Positions 16,368-25,032 of a stretch of DNA of 64,000 nt are shown in pieces (the stretch's first letter is position 1; each line of letters begins with the position of its first letter). The DNA comes from UBA6927 sp022447855 (GTDB lineage Bacteria > Chloroflexota > Dehalococcoidia > Lucifugimonadales > UBA6927): contig JAKUTX010000006.1 of assembly GCA_022447855.1 (NCBI GenBank), forward strand, positions 9,973-73,972, in the 5' to 3' direction. The translations under genes and the position numbers were made by a program. The notes under the pieces were generated by a model, which worked only from the letters and a program-made list of their open reading frames with translations, searched no databases and was not told the origin of the DNA.

Positions 16368-18152
16368 ATGCCAGACAATGAAATAAAACAATCTTCTACT
16401 GACTTGGTTGGAGGTCTTCAACCATTAGCTATCCCTTCATCTATTACATTAGGCGATTTGGCTGAAGTAATGAATGTTAGCAACGTCGAGTTGATTAAAG
16501 AATTTATCCGCAGAGGATATATGCTTACTGTTAATGAAGTCGTTGAATATGAAGTTGCAGCTAGTGTTACCCCATCGTTTGGATATCAAGCAATTGAAAT
16601 CAAAGATGACAAACCCGCTTCTTTAGTAATTAATAATGAAGATTCATCTCCTGAATTGTTAGAATCTAGACCACCTGTAGTCACTATCTTGGGACATGTT
16701 GATCATGGAAAAACTACATTATTGGACTCAATAAGGAAAGCGAATGTAGTTGATACAGAAGCTGGTGGAATTACTCAACATATAGCCGCTTACCAAATAC
16801 AACACAATAATAATATAATTACTTTTCTAGACACACCTGGACACGAAGCCTTTACTGCGATGCGAATGCGTGGAGCACAGGTGACCGACGTTGCCGTATT
16901 AGTTGTAGCTGCAGACGATGGAATTATGCCTCAAACGATCGAAGCAATAAACCATGTTAAGGCAGCACAAGTCCCAATAATTGTCGCAATTAACAAAATT
17001 GATCGAGCTGATGCAAATATTGAGAAAGTTAGACAACAATTACTGGAACATGAATTGATAGTTGAAGATTTTGGAGGAGAAGTAGTTTCTGTTCCCGTTT
17101 CCGCAATCAACGGAGATGGTGTTCCAGATCTATTGGAAAATATCTTACTAGTTGCTGAAATTAGTGAATTGAAAGCCAATCCAAAAGAACTTGCCAAAGG
17201 TGTAATTGTAGAATCACGTATAGATAAAAATCGTGGTGTAATAGCTACAGCGTTAGTTCAAACTGGCACATTAAAACCAACTCAAAGCATTATCGTTGGA
17301 GAAAACCGCGCAAGGGTAAGAGCAATGTTTGATGATAGAGGAAGTAGAATATCTTATGCAGAACCCTCACAACCAGTTGAAATCTTAGGCCTTTCAGATA
17401 TGCCACAGGCCGGTGATCTTTTTTATTCAGTATCTGATGAGAAGACGGCTCGTAAGATTGTTGAAAAAATCCAACGTGAAAACCAATCAAAAGTGTCTTC
17501 AAATTTCAGACTACAAGATTTGCACGCAAGAATAGAATCCGGTGAAATTAAAGCCTTAAATATAATTATTAAAACCGATGTACAAGGAAGCATTGACGCG
17601 GTTGAAAATGCTCTTTCACAAATTAGTACTGATCAAGAAATGATTAATGTAATACACTCATCTAGCGGAAGTATTACAGAAAATGATGTAATGTTAGCAT
17701 TGGCCTCGGAAGCAATTATCTTAGGCTTTTGCACACGTGTTGAACCTGGCGCAAGAATTTTGGCTGACCAGGAGTCAATTCAAATTAATTTGTACTCAAT
17801 TATTTACCAGTTAGTTGATGACATGAAAACTTCCCTGAATTCTATTCGTGACCCAGAATACCAAGATATTATTGAAGGAAGAGCAACAATCCGTGCCGTA
17901 TTTGGCCTCGGAAGATCAACTGTAATTGGTGGCTTTTATGTAAATGAAGGAAAAGTGTCACGAGGAACCACTGTAAAGATAATCAGGGATAATTCTGAAA
18001 TTTTCGCAGGTATGATTTCTAGTTTGAAACACTTTAATAATGACGTTTCTGACGTTTCGAATGGATTAGAAGGTGGAATAGTTTTGGACGGATTCAATTC
18101 ATATCAAGAAGGTGATATTTTAGAATGCCATCGTGCTGAAAGACTCACATAA
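16368..18152 (+). CDS. infB: translation initiation factor IF-2, short form
   Basis: IF-2 is the GTPase that brings initiator tRNA to the 30S subunit and promotes 50S joining. The G domain shows GHVDHGKTTLLD (G1), the switch segment GGITQHIAAYQI, DTPGHEAF (G3) and NKIDRA (G4), followed by domains II, III and IV. The region before the G domain is only about 100 residues, so the long N-terminal domains of E. coli IF-2 are missing, as in other compact forms. I prefer ATG at 16368; an in-frame TTG at 16356 lies too close to the upstream AAGG sequence. Confidence 0.96.
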   Translation: MPDNEIKQSSTDLVGGLQPLAIPSSITLGDLAEVMNVSNVELIKEFIRRGYMLTVNEVVEYEVAASVTPSFGYQAIEIKDDKPASLVINNEDSSPELLESRPPVVTILGHVDHGKTTLLDSIRKANVVDTEAGGITQHIAAYQIQHNNNIITFLDTPGHEAFTAMRMRGAQVTDVAVLVVAADDGIMPQTIEAINHVKAAQVPIIVAINKIDRADANIEKVRQQLLEHELIVEDFGGEVVSVPVSAINGDGVPDLLENILLVAEISELKANPKELAKGVIVESRIDKNRGVIATALVQTGTLKPTQSIIVGENRARVRAMFDDRGSRISYAEPSQPVEILGLSDMPQAGDLFYSVSDEKTARKIVEKIQRENQSKVSSNFRLQDLHARIESGEIKALNIIIKTDVQGSIDAVENALSQISTDQEMINVIHSSSGSITENDVMLALASEAIILGFCTRVEPGARILADQESIQINLYSIIYQLVDDMKTSLNSIRDPEYQDIIEGRATIRAVFGLGRSTVIGGFYVNEGKVSRGTTVKIIRDNSEIFAGMISSLKHFNNDVSDVSNGLEGGIVLDGFNSYQEGDILECHRAERLT

Positions 18153-18170
18153 ATTTAATTTGAGCGTCAC

Positions 18171-18542
18171 ATGCAACACAAATTAGTTCGCCTGAATGCA
18201 TTATTAGCAAAAGAAATTTCAGTAGTCATTAACAACAAAATTAATGACCCCAGATTATCAAACACTATTATAAGTGTGCACAAGGTCGAGACTACACCAA
18301 ACCTTTCACAATCATTTGTATATGTTTCTATTATCAGTGATTCTCAGGACCATGGTTTAATATTAGAAATCTTGAATGATGCGGCAGGTTTTATACGTAC
18401 AATACTTTCTAAATCTAAAGTAATATCATCCTGCCCAACTATTTTGTTCCGGGAAGAGAAGGATATGGAAACCAATACGCGTTTATCAAATATTTTCGAC
18501 TCTATAAAGAAGTCTCAAACCAATTCAAGTAATTCAAAATAA
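18171..18542 (+). CDS. rbfA: ribosome-binding factor A
   Basis: RbfA is a 30S maturation factor with a KH-like fold. The 123-residue protein carries family features: the N-terminal VRLNALLAKEISVVINNKIND, then PRLSNTIISVHKVETTPNLSQ and PTILFREEKDMETNTRLSNI. It lies 18 nt after infB and 1 nt before truB, the standard infB-rbfA-truB order. Sequence conservation is moderate but context makes the call firm. Confidence 0.92.
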   Translation: MQHKLVRLNALLAKEISVVINNKINDPRLSNTIISVHKVETTPNLSQSFVYVSIISDSQDHGLILEILNDAAGFIRTILSKSKVISSCPTILFREEKDMETNTRLSNIFDSIKKSQTNSSNSK

Positions 18543-18543
18543 T

Positions 18544-19470
18544 ATGATTTCGATCAATGGAATTCTTAATTTAGATAAACCGTATGGAATTACTTCTATG
18601 GAAGCTCTGAGAAGGTTAAAAAGAGTTAGTATTCAAAAAAAAATTGGACACACAGGCACTTTAGACCCTATAGCAACTGGAGTGATCCCAGTATGCTTTG
18701 GCAAAGCTACACGTTTAGTTGAAGACATAATGAATAATGAAAAAGAGTACGTTGCGACAATACGTCTAGGATTAGCAACAGATACATATGACGCACTTGG
18801 TAAAACTGTTAAGGAAACCTCTCTCTCTAAAATTTCTTTTGAAAGAATTCAAGATGCCCTGTCAAACTTCCAAGGAGAGATATTGCAGATTCCTCCAATG
18901 TTTAGTGCTATAAAAATAAATGGAAATAGATTATATAATCTTGCTCGCTCTGGAGTAGAAGTACCTAGAGAGCCTCGTAAAGTAAATGTTTACGATATAG
19001 AACTCCTGGATTATTCATGCCCCATAGTCAAATTAAGAATTAAATGTGGAAAAGGATTCTATGTTAGATCTTTGGCAAATGATTTAGGCTCTATTCTTGG
19101 ATGTGGCGCAATCATTCAAGCTCTCACCAGAACTAAATCAGGCCCTTTTGAGATAGAAAATGCTATAACACTGGATGAAGCCGAAGAAAATTTCGTTAAT
19201 AAAGAATTTAACAATATGATTATACCTTTGGATGTAGCTGTTAATCACCTTCCCATTGTTAATGTCACACATGAAGAAGCTAATGATTTATCTAATGGCA
19301 AGAAAATATTTTCAACAGAAGATTCGTCTATATTTTCAGACTCAAATTCATTTTCTCGATACAGAGTCTATGACCCTAAAGGCTTGTTTGTAGGAATTGT
19401 ACGGGGCGAGAAAAATTCTCTTACTTTTAAACCTGAAAAAATCTTCAACCTAAATCTTTCTTTAAATTAG
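18544..19470 (+). CDS. truB: tRNA pseudouridine-55 synthase
   Basis: TruB makes pseudouridine at tRNA position 55. Visible motifs are NLDKPYGITSMEALRRLKR, GHTGTLDPIATGVIPVCFG containing the catalytic Asp (GTLDP), EYVATIRLGLATDTYDALG, and KCGKGFYVRSLANDLG. The C-terminal part (about residues 230-308) resembles a PUA-like extension. The 308-residue length is normal. Confidence 0.96.
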   Translation: MISINGILNLDKPYGITSMEALRRLKRVSIQKKIGHTGTLDPIATGVIPVCFGKATRLVEDIMNNEKEYVATIRLGLATDTYDALGKTVKETSLSKISFERIQDALSNFQGEILQIPPMFSAIKINGNRLYNLARSGVEVPREPRKVNVYDIELLDYSCPIVKLRIKCGKGFYVRSLANDLGSILGCGAIIQALTRTKSGPFEIENAITLDEAEENFVNKEFNNMIIPLDVAVNHLPIVNVTHEEANDLSNGKKIFSTEDSSIFSDSNSFSRYRVYDPKGLFVGIVRGEKNSLTFKPEKIFNLNLSLN

Positions 19471-19547
19471 CAAATGCCAAATTTTTGGGTCGTTTATGCT
19501 TGACGGAATAAACTATTACGAATAAAATTTATCCTTGGGAGTTTTAA

Positions 19548-20210
19548 ATGAGTGATTATGCTGTAATAAAAACTGGTGGGAAACAGTATCTCGTACAACC
19601 TGGTGATATTATTCAAGTTGAACGTTTGCCTTATGACCAAGGAGAGTCAGTTAAATTAACTGATGTACTGTTATTATCATTAGCCGGTGAAATTAAAGTT
19701 GGTACACCTTTTTTGGAAGGAGTATCCGTTGATGCAGAAGTTTCAGAGAATTCCCGTAAAAAGAAAATAGTCGTTTTTAAGTATAAAAACAAAACCAGAT
19801 ACAGGCGAAAGCAAGGTCATAGACAACAGTATACTGAACTTAAAATTTCAGAACTGGGTACGAAGCCCGCTGCAAAAGCTAAACCTGCTGCAAAAGCTAA
19901 ACCTGCTGCAAAAGCTAAACCTGCTGCAAAAGCTAAACCTGTAGTAGAAGATACTTCATTACAAGAAAACAATGTAAGTATCCTAGCCACGAATGTAGTA
20001 GAAATAGTATTATCTAGTCTTGAAGGAACTCCTTCTGAGAAACGTTCTTCAACAAGACAGGCAAATCAAACTTTGCAAGATGCTGGGATTTCGGCAGATT
20101 CGCTCAAAAATCTTGTAGCTGGTATTCGTAAAGACTTAAATGCTTCCAATGCAGATTCAAAAGTAATTATAAATAATCTTAGTGTAAAGATTACAGAATT
20201 GTTGAACTAG
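19548..20210 (+). CDS. rplU: 50S ribosomal protein L21 with repeat linker and C-terminal extension
   Basis: Residues 1-104 are a complete L21, including VIKTGGKQYLVQPGDIIQVE and the rRNA-binding FKYKNKTRYRRKQGHRQ. The protein then continues to 220 residues, about twice the usual length. Residues 107-130 are four copies of PAAKAK, encoded by an 18-bp tandem repeat, followed by about 85 residues that I do not recognise (NVVEIVLSSLEGTPSEKRSS, AGISADSLKNLVAGIRKDL), predicted mainly helical. The gene precedes rpmA as usual. The extension is in frame with a normal stop and is not a fusion with rpmA. Confidence 0.94.
   Translation: MSDYAVIKTGGKQYLVQPGDIIQVERLPYDQGESVKLTDVLLLSLAGEIKVGTPFLEGVSVDAEVSENSRKKKIVVFKYKNKTRYRRKQGHRQQYTELKISELGTKPAAKAKPAAKAKPAAKAKPAAKAKPVVEDTSLQENNVSILATNVVEIVLSSLEGTPSEKRSSTRQANQTLQDAGISADSLKNLVAGIRKDLNASNADSKVIINNLSVKITELLN
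19866..19937 (+). repeat. 18-bp tandem repeat, 4 copies, inside rplU
   Basis: The unit CCTGCTGCAAAAGCTAAA occurs four times head to tail; the first copy has CCC in place of CCT and the others are identical. Because 18 is a multiple of three, changes in copy number would keep the frame and only alter the length of the PAAKAK linker of L21. Confidence 0.95.
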
Positions 20211-20219
20211 GAGTTAGAG

Positions 20220-20486
20220 ATGGCACATAAAAAAGGTGGTGGCAGTACTAGTAATGGTAGAGACAGTAAATCTAAGAGATTAGGAGTCAAGGCTTTTGAT
20301 ACTCAGTGGGTCTCTGCAGGGTCTATAATTATGCGACAAAGAGGAACTAAGATTAATCCTGGTTTTAATGTAGGGCTTGGTAGAGATCACACATTGTATT
20401 CTAAAGTTGATGGTTTTGTTAAATTTGAGCATGAAACTCGCGACAAAAAAAGAGCTAGTGTTTATCCTGAAATGTTGGACGCGTGA
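20220..20486 (+). CDS. rpmA: 50S ribosomal protein L27
   Basis: L27 lies near the peptidyl transferase centre. The 88-residue protein starts MAHKKGGGSTSNGRDSKSKR and continues GVKAFDTQWVSAGSIIMRQRG and NVGLGRDHTLYSKVDG, all canonical. The N-terminus begins directly with the mature-type MAHKKG sequence and has no cleavable extension of the kind seen in some Bacillota. It is 9 nt after rplU. Confidence 0.98.
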   Translation: MAHKKGGGSTSNGRDSKSKRLGVKAFDTQWVSAGSIIMRQRGTKINPGFNVGLGRDHTLYSKVDGFVKFEHETRDKKRASVYPEMLDA

Positions 20487-20488
20487 TC

Positions 20489-20695
20489 ATGAAAGCAAAT
20501 GATTTACACCCAAACTACTTTCCTGATGTCAAAGTCACTTGTTCTTGTGGAGCAGAGTACACTACTGGTTCTACAAAGGAAGATTTGAAAGTAGAAATAT
20601 GCAAAGAATGTCATCCCTTTTTCACAGGTGAACAGCGTATCGTTGACACCGAGGGTAGAGTTGAACGACTTAAGAGACGATACAATCTTTCATAA
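20489..20695 (+). CDS. rpmE: 50S ribosomal protein L31, zinc-binding type
   Basis: The protein starts MKANDLHPNYFPDVKVTCSC and contains the four-cysteine zinc site (TCSCG and CKECHPFFTG), so it is the C+ form. The C-terminal TEGRVERLKRRYNLS is typical. ATG at 20489 matches the usual L31 start; GTG at 20483, overlapping the rpmA stop, is an alternative. Confidence 0.96.
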   Translation: MKANDLHPNYFPDVKVTCSCGAEYTTGSTKEDLKVEICKECHPFFTGEQRIVDTEGRVERLKRRYNLS

Positions 20696-20722
20696 CTTTA
20701 ATAACTACTGTGTTTAAAATCC

Positions 20723-21610
20723 TTGGGTAGCCAACATACATATGGTGGCCAAGCTATCGTCGAAGGGGTGATGATACGCGGTCGAACAAATGTAAGTGTT
20801 GCAGTAAGACGTACAGATGGGTCAATAGTTTCCCGAACTGATCGTATAAATCCTTTTTGGACTGGCCCATTCAGATCATTCCCTTTAATAAGGGGAATTT
20901 TGGCATTAACGGAAACGTTTTATTTTGGAATGCGTTCACTGATATTTTCCGCCAATATAGCTGCCGAATCTGAAAATGAAGAAATCGGAAAATTTTCTAT
21001 TCTGGCTATGCTAACTACAGCTTCAATCTTTGCAATTGTAGTTTTTTTGTTAATTCCTCTTTATCTCGGTGATCTAATTGGAAATCATTTTTCCTCGGAT
21101 TTAATAGCCAATGTAATTGAAGGGTTATTACGATTAATTATTTTCTTACTATATGTATTTTTAATCGGATTGATGTCTGATGTTAAACGAGTCTTTATGT
21201 ATCATGGTGCCGAACATATGACAGTTCATGCAATGGAAAACGAAGATGCTTTGACTACTGAAAATATCCGAGCCTATCCAACTGCTCATCCAAGATGTGG
21301 AACAGCCTTTTTATTGACAGTAATGGTTATAGCTATCATTTTGTTTATTTTTATCCCTAGAGAACCTATTTGGTGGCTTGTTTCGTCAAGGATAATTTTA
21401 TTGCCACTAATTGCATCTTTGAGTTATGAATTTATTAGATTTACAGGATTTCATTCTTCTAATACGTTTGTAAAACTATTCTCATTACCTAACCTAGCAT
21501 TACAATCACTAACTACTCGAATCCCAGATGATTCACAAATTGAAGTCGCAGTAAAAGCCATGAATACTGCAAAAAAAGCTGATGATGAAAATGAGAGTTT
21601 AAAAAATTAG
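20723..21610 (+). CDS. DUF1385 (YqhQ-like) membrane protein
   Basis: The 295-residue protein begins YGGQAIVEGVMIRGRTNVSV, the DUF1385 signature, and continues VRRTDGSIVSRTDRINPFWTG. It has about four to five membrane helices (for example FAIVVFLLIPLYLGDLIG and TVMVIAIILFIFIP) and the conserved YHGAEHMTVHAMENEDALT and YPTAHPRCGTAFLL segments, whose His and Cys residues suggest a metal site or enzyme, though none has been shown. The start is probably TTG at 20723. It commonly follows rpmE, as here. Confidence 0.9.
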   Translation: MGSQHTYGGQAIVEGVMIRGRTNVSVAVRRTDGSIVSRTDRINPFWTGPFRSFPLIRGILALTETFYFGMRSLIFSANIAAESENEEIGKFSILAMLTTASIFAIVVFLLIPLYLGDLIGNHFSSDLIANVIEGLLRLIIFLLYVFLIGLMSDVKRVFMYHGAEHMTVHAMENEDALTTENIRAYPTAHPRCGTAFLLTVMVIAIILFIFIPREPIWWLVSSRIILLPLIASLSYEFIRFTGFHSSNTFVKLFSLPNLALQSLTTRIPDDSQIEVAVKAMNTAKKADDENESLKN

Positions 21611-21625
21611 AGAGTGAAACAAATC

Positions 21626-22246
21626 TTAAGACTCTTTAGGTCTAAGGTGCTCCCAGACTAAACTTGGCTCAATATCAGATTTAATTAAGAGTAATAGCAA
21701 GTGATACATCAAATCTGAAGCTTCTGATATTGTTTCATCTTTATTATTTTGAACAGAGGCTATTGCTAATTCACCAGCTTCTTCAACAATTTTCTGAGCA
21801 GTTCTACCAATATTTTTTCGAAGCATATCAGCAGTGTAACTATCTGATGGCATATCTTTTTTTCTTTGTTTAATTAATGTTTCTAACTCATTAACTCCAT
21901 TTATTGGATTAGATTTATTCGATGCATTTATTGGAAGTTGAATAGGAGTCTCGAAGCATATATCTTTTCCCGTGTGGCAAGATGGTCCAGTAGGATTTAC
22001 TTTTGCGAAAAGAGCATCACCATCACAATCAGCAATTATCGAAACTAGATTCATATAATTTCCACTTGTAGCTCCTTTATGCCACAATTCCGAACGACTT
22101 CTACTATAAAACCAAATTTGTCTATCTTGAAGAGTTTTCTCAATAGACTTTTTATTCATATATCCTAGCATTATCACTTCATTATTTATCGCATTTTGTA
22201 TGATTACAGGGATTAATCCTTTATCATCGAATTTCAAATCTACCAT
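21626..22246 (-). CDS. hisIE: phosphoribosyl-AMP cyclohydrolase / phosphoribosyl-ATP pyrophosphatase fusion
   Basis: This bifunctional enzyme performs the second and third steps of histidine synthesis. The N-terminal HisI domain (about residues 1-115) has SGNYMNLVSIIADCDGDALF and PTGPSCHTGKDICF with the metal-binding Cys and Asp residues. The C-terminal HisE domain (about 120-206) has YTADMLRKNIGRTAQKIVEE and SEASDLMYHLLLLL. I chose ATG at 22246, which gives the typical MVDLKFDDKGLIPVIIQ start; GTG at 22255 is an alternative. It is the last gene of the local his group. Confidence 0.95.
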   Translation of the reverse strand: MVDLKFDDKGLIPVIIQNAINNEVIMLGYMNKKSIEKTLQDRQIWFYSRSRSELWHKGATSGNYMNLVSIIADCDGDALFAKVNPTGPSCHTGKDICFETPIQLPINASNKSNPINGVNELETLIKQRKKDMPSDSYTADMLRKNIGRTAQKIVEEAGELAIASVQNNKDETISEASDLMYHLLLLLIKSDIEPSLVWEHLRPKES

Positions 22247-22247
22247 T

Positions 22248-23096
22248 TTATTCACTTTCTTCCATTTGTTCCAATGGTCTTATCGGGATTCCAAGCTCAC
22301 TAAGAAATTGTTTCGCTCCTGAAATTGAATGAGTCTTACTATGAAATATACTAGCTGCAAGTACTGCATCCGCCAAGCCAGACTTAAAAGCATCGAAGAG
22401 ATGTTGATATTCACCAGCACCTCCACTAGCTATCACTGGAATTTGCACGCTACTAGATATTTCAAATAGTTGCTGAATATCATAACCAGATTTATGTCCA
22501 TCTTGGTCCATACTAGTCACTAATAGCTCACCAGCACCTAATTTCGACATTAATTTGGCCCATTTGACTGCATCTATACCTGTTGGGTTTCTTCCTCCGT
22601 GCGTGAAAACTTCCCATTTAGAATTTTCATCAAGTGATACTTGTGAAAATTTAGTGGAGGTCTGAATAGAAGATTGAAATTTTGAGTCACATTTCACAGC
22701 CTTTGCATCAATGGCTACCACAATACATTGACTACCAAAGTAATTCGATGACTCACTAATTAAATTAGGGTTCTGAATAGCAGAGGTATTAATTGAAACC
22801 TTGTCAGCACCTGCGTGAAGTAACATTCTAACATCTTGCAAGGTTCTCACACCTCCACCTACAGTTAATGGAATAAATACTTTTTCTGATACAGATTTTA
22901 CAACATCAAGTATGATTTCTCTGTTTCCTGAACTTGCAGTTATATCAAGGAAGACTAATTCATCTGCACCTGCTCGATTGTAATATTCTGCAAGTTCAGT
23001 AGGGTCACCAGCATCATATAAATTTACGAAGCTAACACCCTTTACTACCCTTCCCATATTGATATCTAGACAAGGAATAATCCTTTTGGTTAACAT
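22248..23096 (-). CDS. hisF: imidazole glycerol phosphate synthase cyclase subunit
   Basis: HisF converts PRFAR and ammonia to imidazole glycerol phosphate and AICAR. The (beta/alpha)8 barrel shows MLTKRIIPCLDINMGRVVKG with the first catalytic Asp, VFIPLTVGGGVRTLQD, ADKVSINTSA and VTSMDQDGHKSGYD with the second catalytic Asp, and IPVIASGGAGEYQHLFDAF. I chose ATG at 23096, which has AGGA 7 nt upstream, over TTG at 23111. A longer-than-usual segment (SKFQSSIQTSTKFSQVSLDE) is inserted after the VVAIDAK strand. Confidence 0.96.
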   Translation of the reverse strand: MLTKRIIPCLDINMGRVVKGVSFVNLYDAGDPTELAEYYNRAGADELVFLDITASSGNREIILDVVKSVSEKVFIPLTVGGGVRTLQDVRMLLHAGADKVSINTSAIQNPNLISESSNYFGSQCIVVAIDAKAVKCDSKFQSSIQTSTKFSQVSLDENSKWEVFTHGGRNPTGIDAVKWAKLMSKLGAGELLVTSMDQDGHKSGYDIQQLFEISSSVQIPVIASGGAGEYQHLFDAFKSGLADAVLAASIFHSKTHSISGAKQFLSELGIPIRPLEQMEESE

Positions 23097-23097
23097 T

Positions 23098-23673
23098 TTA
23101 TTTCCTGGCAATAATCATATATTGGCAAGAGCTTAAATTGTGTTTACTTACAAATCTAAAATTTGAATTTATAATCAAATTTTTCATCTGTTCATCGTTA
23201 ATTCTTTGATTTGCAGGAGGGCCACTAACAGATTCTTCTTGCCATTCAATAATTGATAACCAGCCTCCTGGTTTAACAGATCGATATATTTCGTCAAACA
23301 TTTTTGATTGATTCTTAGTGCGGCTGAATAGACAAGCAGCAAACACCCCGTCTAAAGAAGCAGTATCTAAGGGCAATCCACCTCCTGCTTTGTAAGAGTG
23401 GGTAAAAACATTTGATACACCTATTTCTTGAATCTGTGATTCCACACTTTTAAGAAAAGTTTTTCTAGTATCCAAAACATGTACTTTTCCATCAAAAAGA
23501 TATTTTGCAAGAGCTACTGAAAGAAGCCCATTACCAGCTCCTACATCTGCTATTTCTTGATATGGATGTAAAGGAACCATTGATATTATCTGAAATGTGT
23601 CTAGATTTTCGTACCTTACGTCTTTCAGTCGGTTAGCTTTCATAAATTGGTTGGTTGAATTATTTGTGGTCAT
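23098..23673 (-). CDS. class I SAM-dependent methyltransferase within the his cluster
   Basis: The 191-residue protein has a Methyltransf_11/25-type Rossmann fold: motif I ADVGAGNGLLSVALA, then VHVLDTRKTFLKSVE, LDGVFAACLFSRT and PGGWLSIIEWQEESV. It lies between hisA and hisF, with 1 nt to the hisF start and 16 nt from hisA, so it is very likely cotranslated with the his genes. I know of no histidine-pathway step needing a methyltransferase; the substrate is unknown. The fold is clear but the substrate specificity is not. Confidence 0.8.
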   Translation of the reverse strand: MTTNNSTNQFMKANRLKDVRYENLDTFQIISMVPLHPYQEIADVGAGNGLLSVALAKYLFDGKVHVLDTRKTFLKSVESQIQEIGVSNVFTHSYKAGGGLPLDTASLDGVFAACLFSRTKNQSKMFDEIYRSVKPGGWLSIIEWQEESVSGPPANQRINDEQMKNLIINSNFRFVSKHNLSSCQYMIIARK

Positions 23674-23689
23674 ATATCCCTCTTGTAAA

Positions 23690-24412
23690 TTAGTTTTTTT
23701 CGAATCTACAAATAGCCTCTTTTAGATCAATTTTTCCCTCATAAATTGCAGTGCCTATAATTACTGATTCTGCACCGATTGTTTCTAACTCTTCTAAATG
23801 TTCTAATTTAGATACTCCTCCTGCTGCCAATATAGGTAGCTGAGTAAAGTCTACTATTTTCTCAATTTCAGAATAATTCGGTGAAGTTAGAGTTCCATCT
23901 CTTTCTATATCAGTATACATAAATCTTTTCACACCAAGTCTGATTAGTTTCGTGGCCAAATCAATTGCAGAAATACTTGATTCTTGAGTCCATCCATTTT
24001 TGGCAATGACACCATTCTTGGCATCTAAACTCACTACAACAGCATCCGGCCCAAATCGATGACATGCTTCCTCAACAAAGTAGTGATCCTCTACAGCAGC
24101 AGTTCCAAGAATAATTCTGCTTACTCCTGAATTGACTATCTTTTGAGCACTATTAATGTCTCTGATACCTCCTCCAAATTCAATAGAAACATTTGTTTCT
24201 AGAAGAATCTCTTTGACAGTTTGAATATTATCTAGATTTCCTGATTTAGCACCATCTAAATCAACTACATGTAACCATTTTGCTCCAAGAGATACCCATT
24301 CTTGAGCAATTTCTTTTGGAGAATCTGAATAGATGGTTTCACGATTGTAATCCCCTTGAAAAAGTCTTACACACTTAGAATTTTTGATATCTATGGCTGG
24401 GATAATATTCAT
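23690..24412 (-). CDS. hisA: ProFAR isomerase
   Basis: HisA isomerises ProFAR to PRFAR. The barrel protein of 240 residues shows IPAIDIKNSKCVRLFQGDY with the catalytic Asp8-type residue, VSIEFGGGIRDINS, ILGTAAVED, YTDIERDGTLTSPN containing the second catalytic Asp, and LPILAAGGVSKLEHLEEL. It overlaps hisH by 4 nt (ATGA-type junction). TrpF is present elsewhere in the window, so this is not a PriA-type bifunctional replacement on context. Confidence 0.96.
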   Translation of the reverse strand: MNIIPAIDIKNSKCVRLFQGDYNRETIYSDSPKEIAQEWVSLGAKWLHVVDLDGAKSGNLDNIQTVKEILLETNVSIEFGGGIRDINSAQKIVNSGVSRIILGTAAVEDHYFVEEACHRFGPDAVVVSLDAKNGVIAKNGWTQESSISAIDLATKLIRLGVKRFMYTDIERDGTLTSPNYSEIEKIVDFTQLPILAAGGVSKLEHLEELETIGAESVIIGTAIYEGKIDLKEAICRFEKN

Positions 24413-25032
24413 TTTCGTAATGACCTAATTAAATTAATAAAATTTTTGTATACTTTCAATCCGGCAGTACCACTTTTCTCTGGATGAAATTGTACTGCAT
24501 TTGCATAGCCCCAATTAACGGCACTGGTAAATTTTTGGCCATAAATTGTTTGGCCTGTAACTATTGAATCATCTAATGGATCCGCGAAATAAGTATGGAC
24601 AAAATAGAAATAAGACAAATCATCTATTCCGTTCCAGATTTCTGATGTTCTGACGAATTTTACATCATTCCAACCAATGTGTGGTAATTTTTGACCACTA
24701 GGAAGACGGCGTACAACTCCCTTAAACACGCCCAAACAATCTTCATTACCTTCCTCAGAAGACTGAAACAATAATTGTAACCCCAAACATATTCCTAAAT
24801 AAGGATTTTGACCTTGTTGGATGTAATCTTTGAGTGGATTAATCAACTTTAAATCTTTCAATTTTTGAATTGAAGAATCACATGCTCCTTGTCCCGGCAA
24901 AATTACTCCATCACAATTAAATATAACTTCAGGATCATTTGAAACTATGGCGGTACAATCAAAAGTTTCTAGTGCTTTTTGTACACTTCTTATATTCCCC
25001 GCTTGATAGTCAATAATAGCAATATTAATCAT
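24409..25032 (-). CDS. hisH: imidazole glycerol phosphate synthase glutaminase subunit
   Basis: HisH supplies ammonia from glutamine to HisF. The class I glutamine amidotransferase shows the nucleophile elbow LGICLGLQLLFQ with catalytic Cys, and NAVQFHPEKSG with the catalytic His and Glu. The ATG at 25032 gives the usual start MINIAIIDYQAGNIRSVQKA; an ATG at 25041 is also in frame. The coding start overlaps the end of the adenosyltransferase gene by 8 nt. Confidence 0.96.
   Translation of the reverse strand: MINIAIIDYQAGNIRSVQKALETFDCTAIVSNDPEVIFNCDGVILPGQGACDSSIQKLKDLKLINPLKDYIQQGQNPYLGICLGLQLLFQSSEEGNEDCLGVFKGVVRRLPSGQKLPHIGWNDVKFVRTSEIWNGIDDLSYFYFVHTYFADPLDDSIVTGQTIYGQKFTSAVNWGYANAVQFHPEKSGTAGLKVYKNFINLIRSLRK

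Noticed and set aside
23690..24412. HisA as a bifunctional PriA
   Set aside because: A separate complete trpF is present at 35851-36519.
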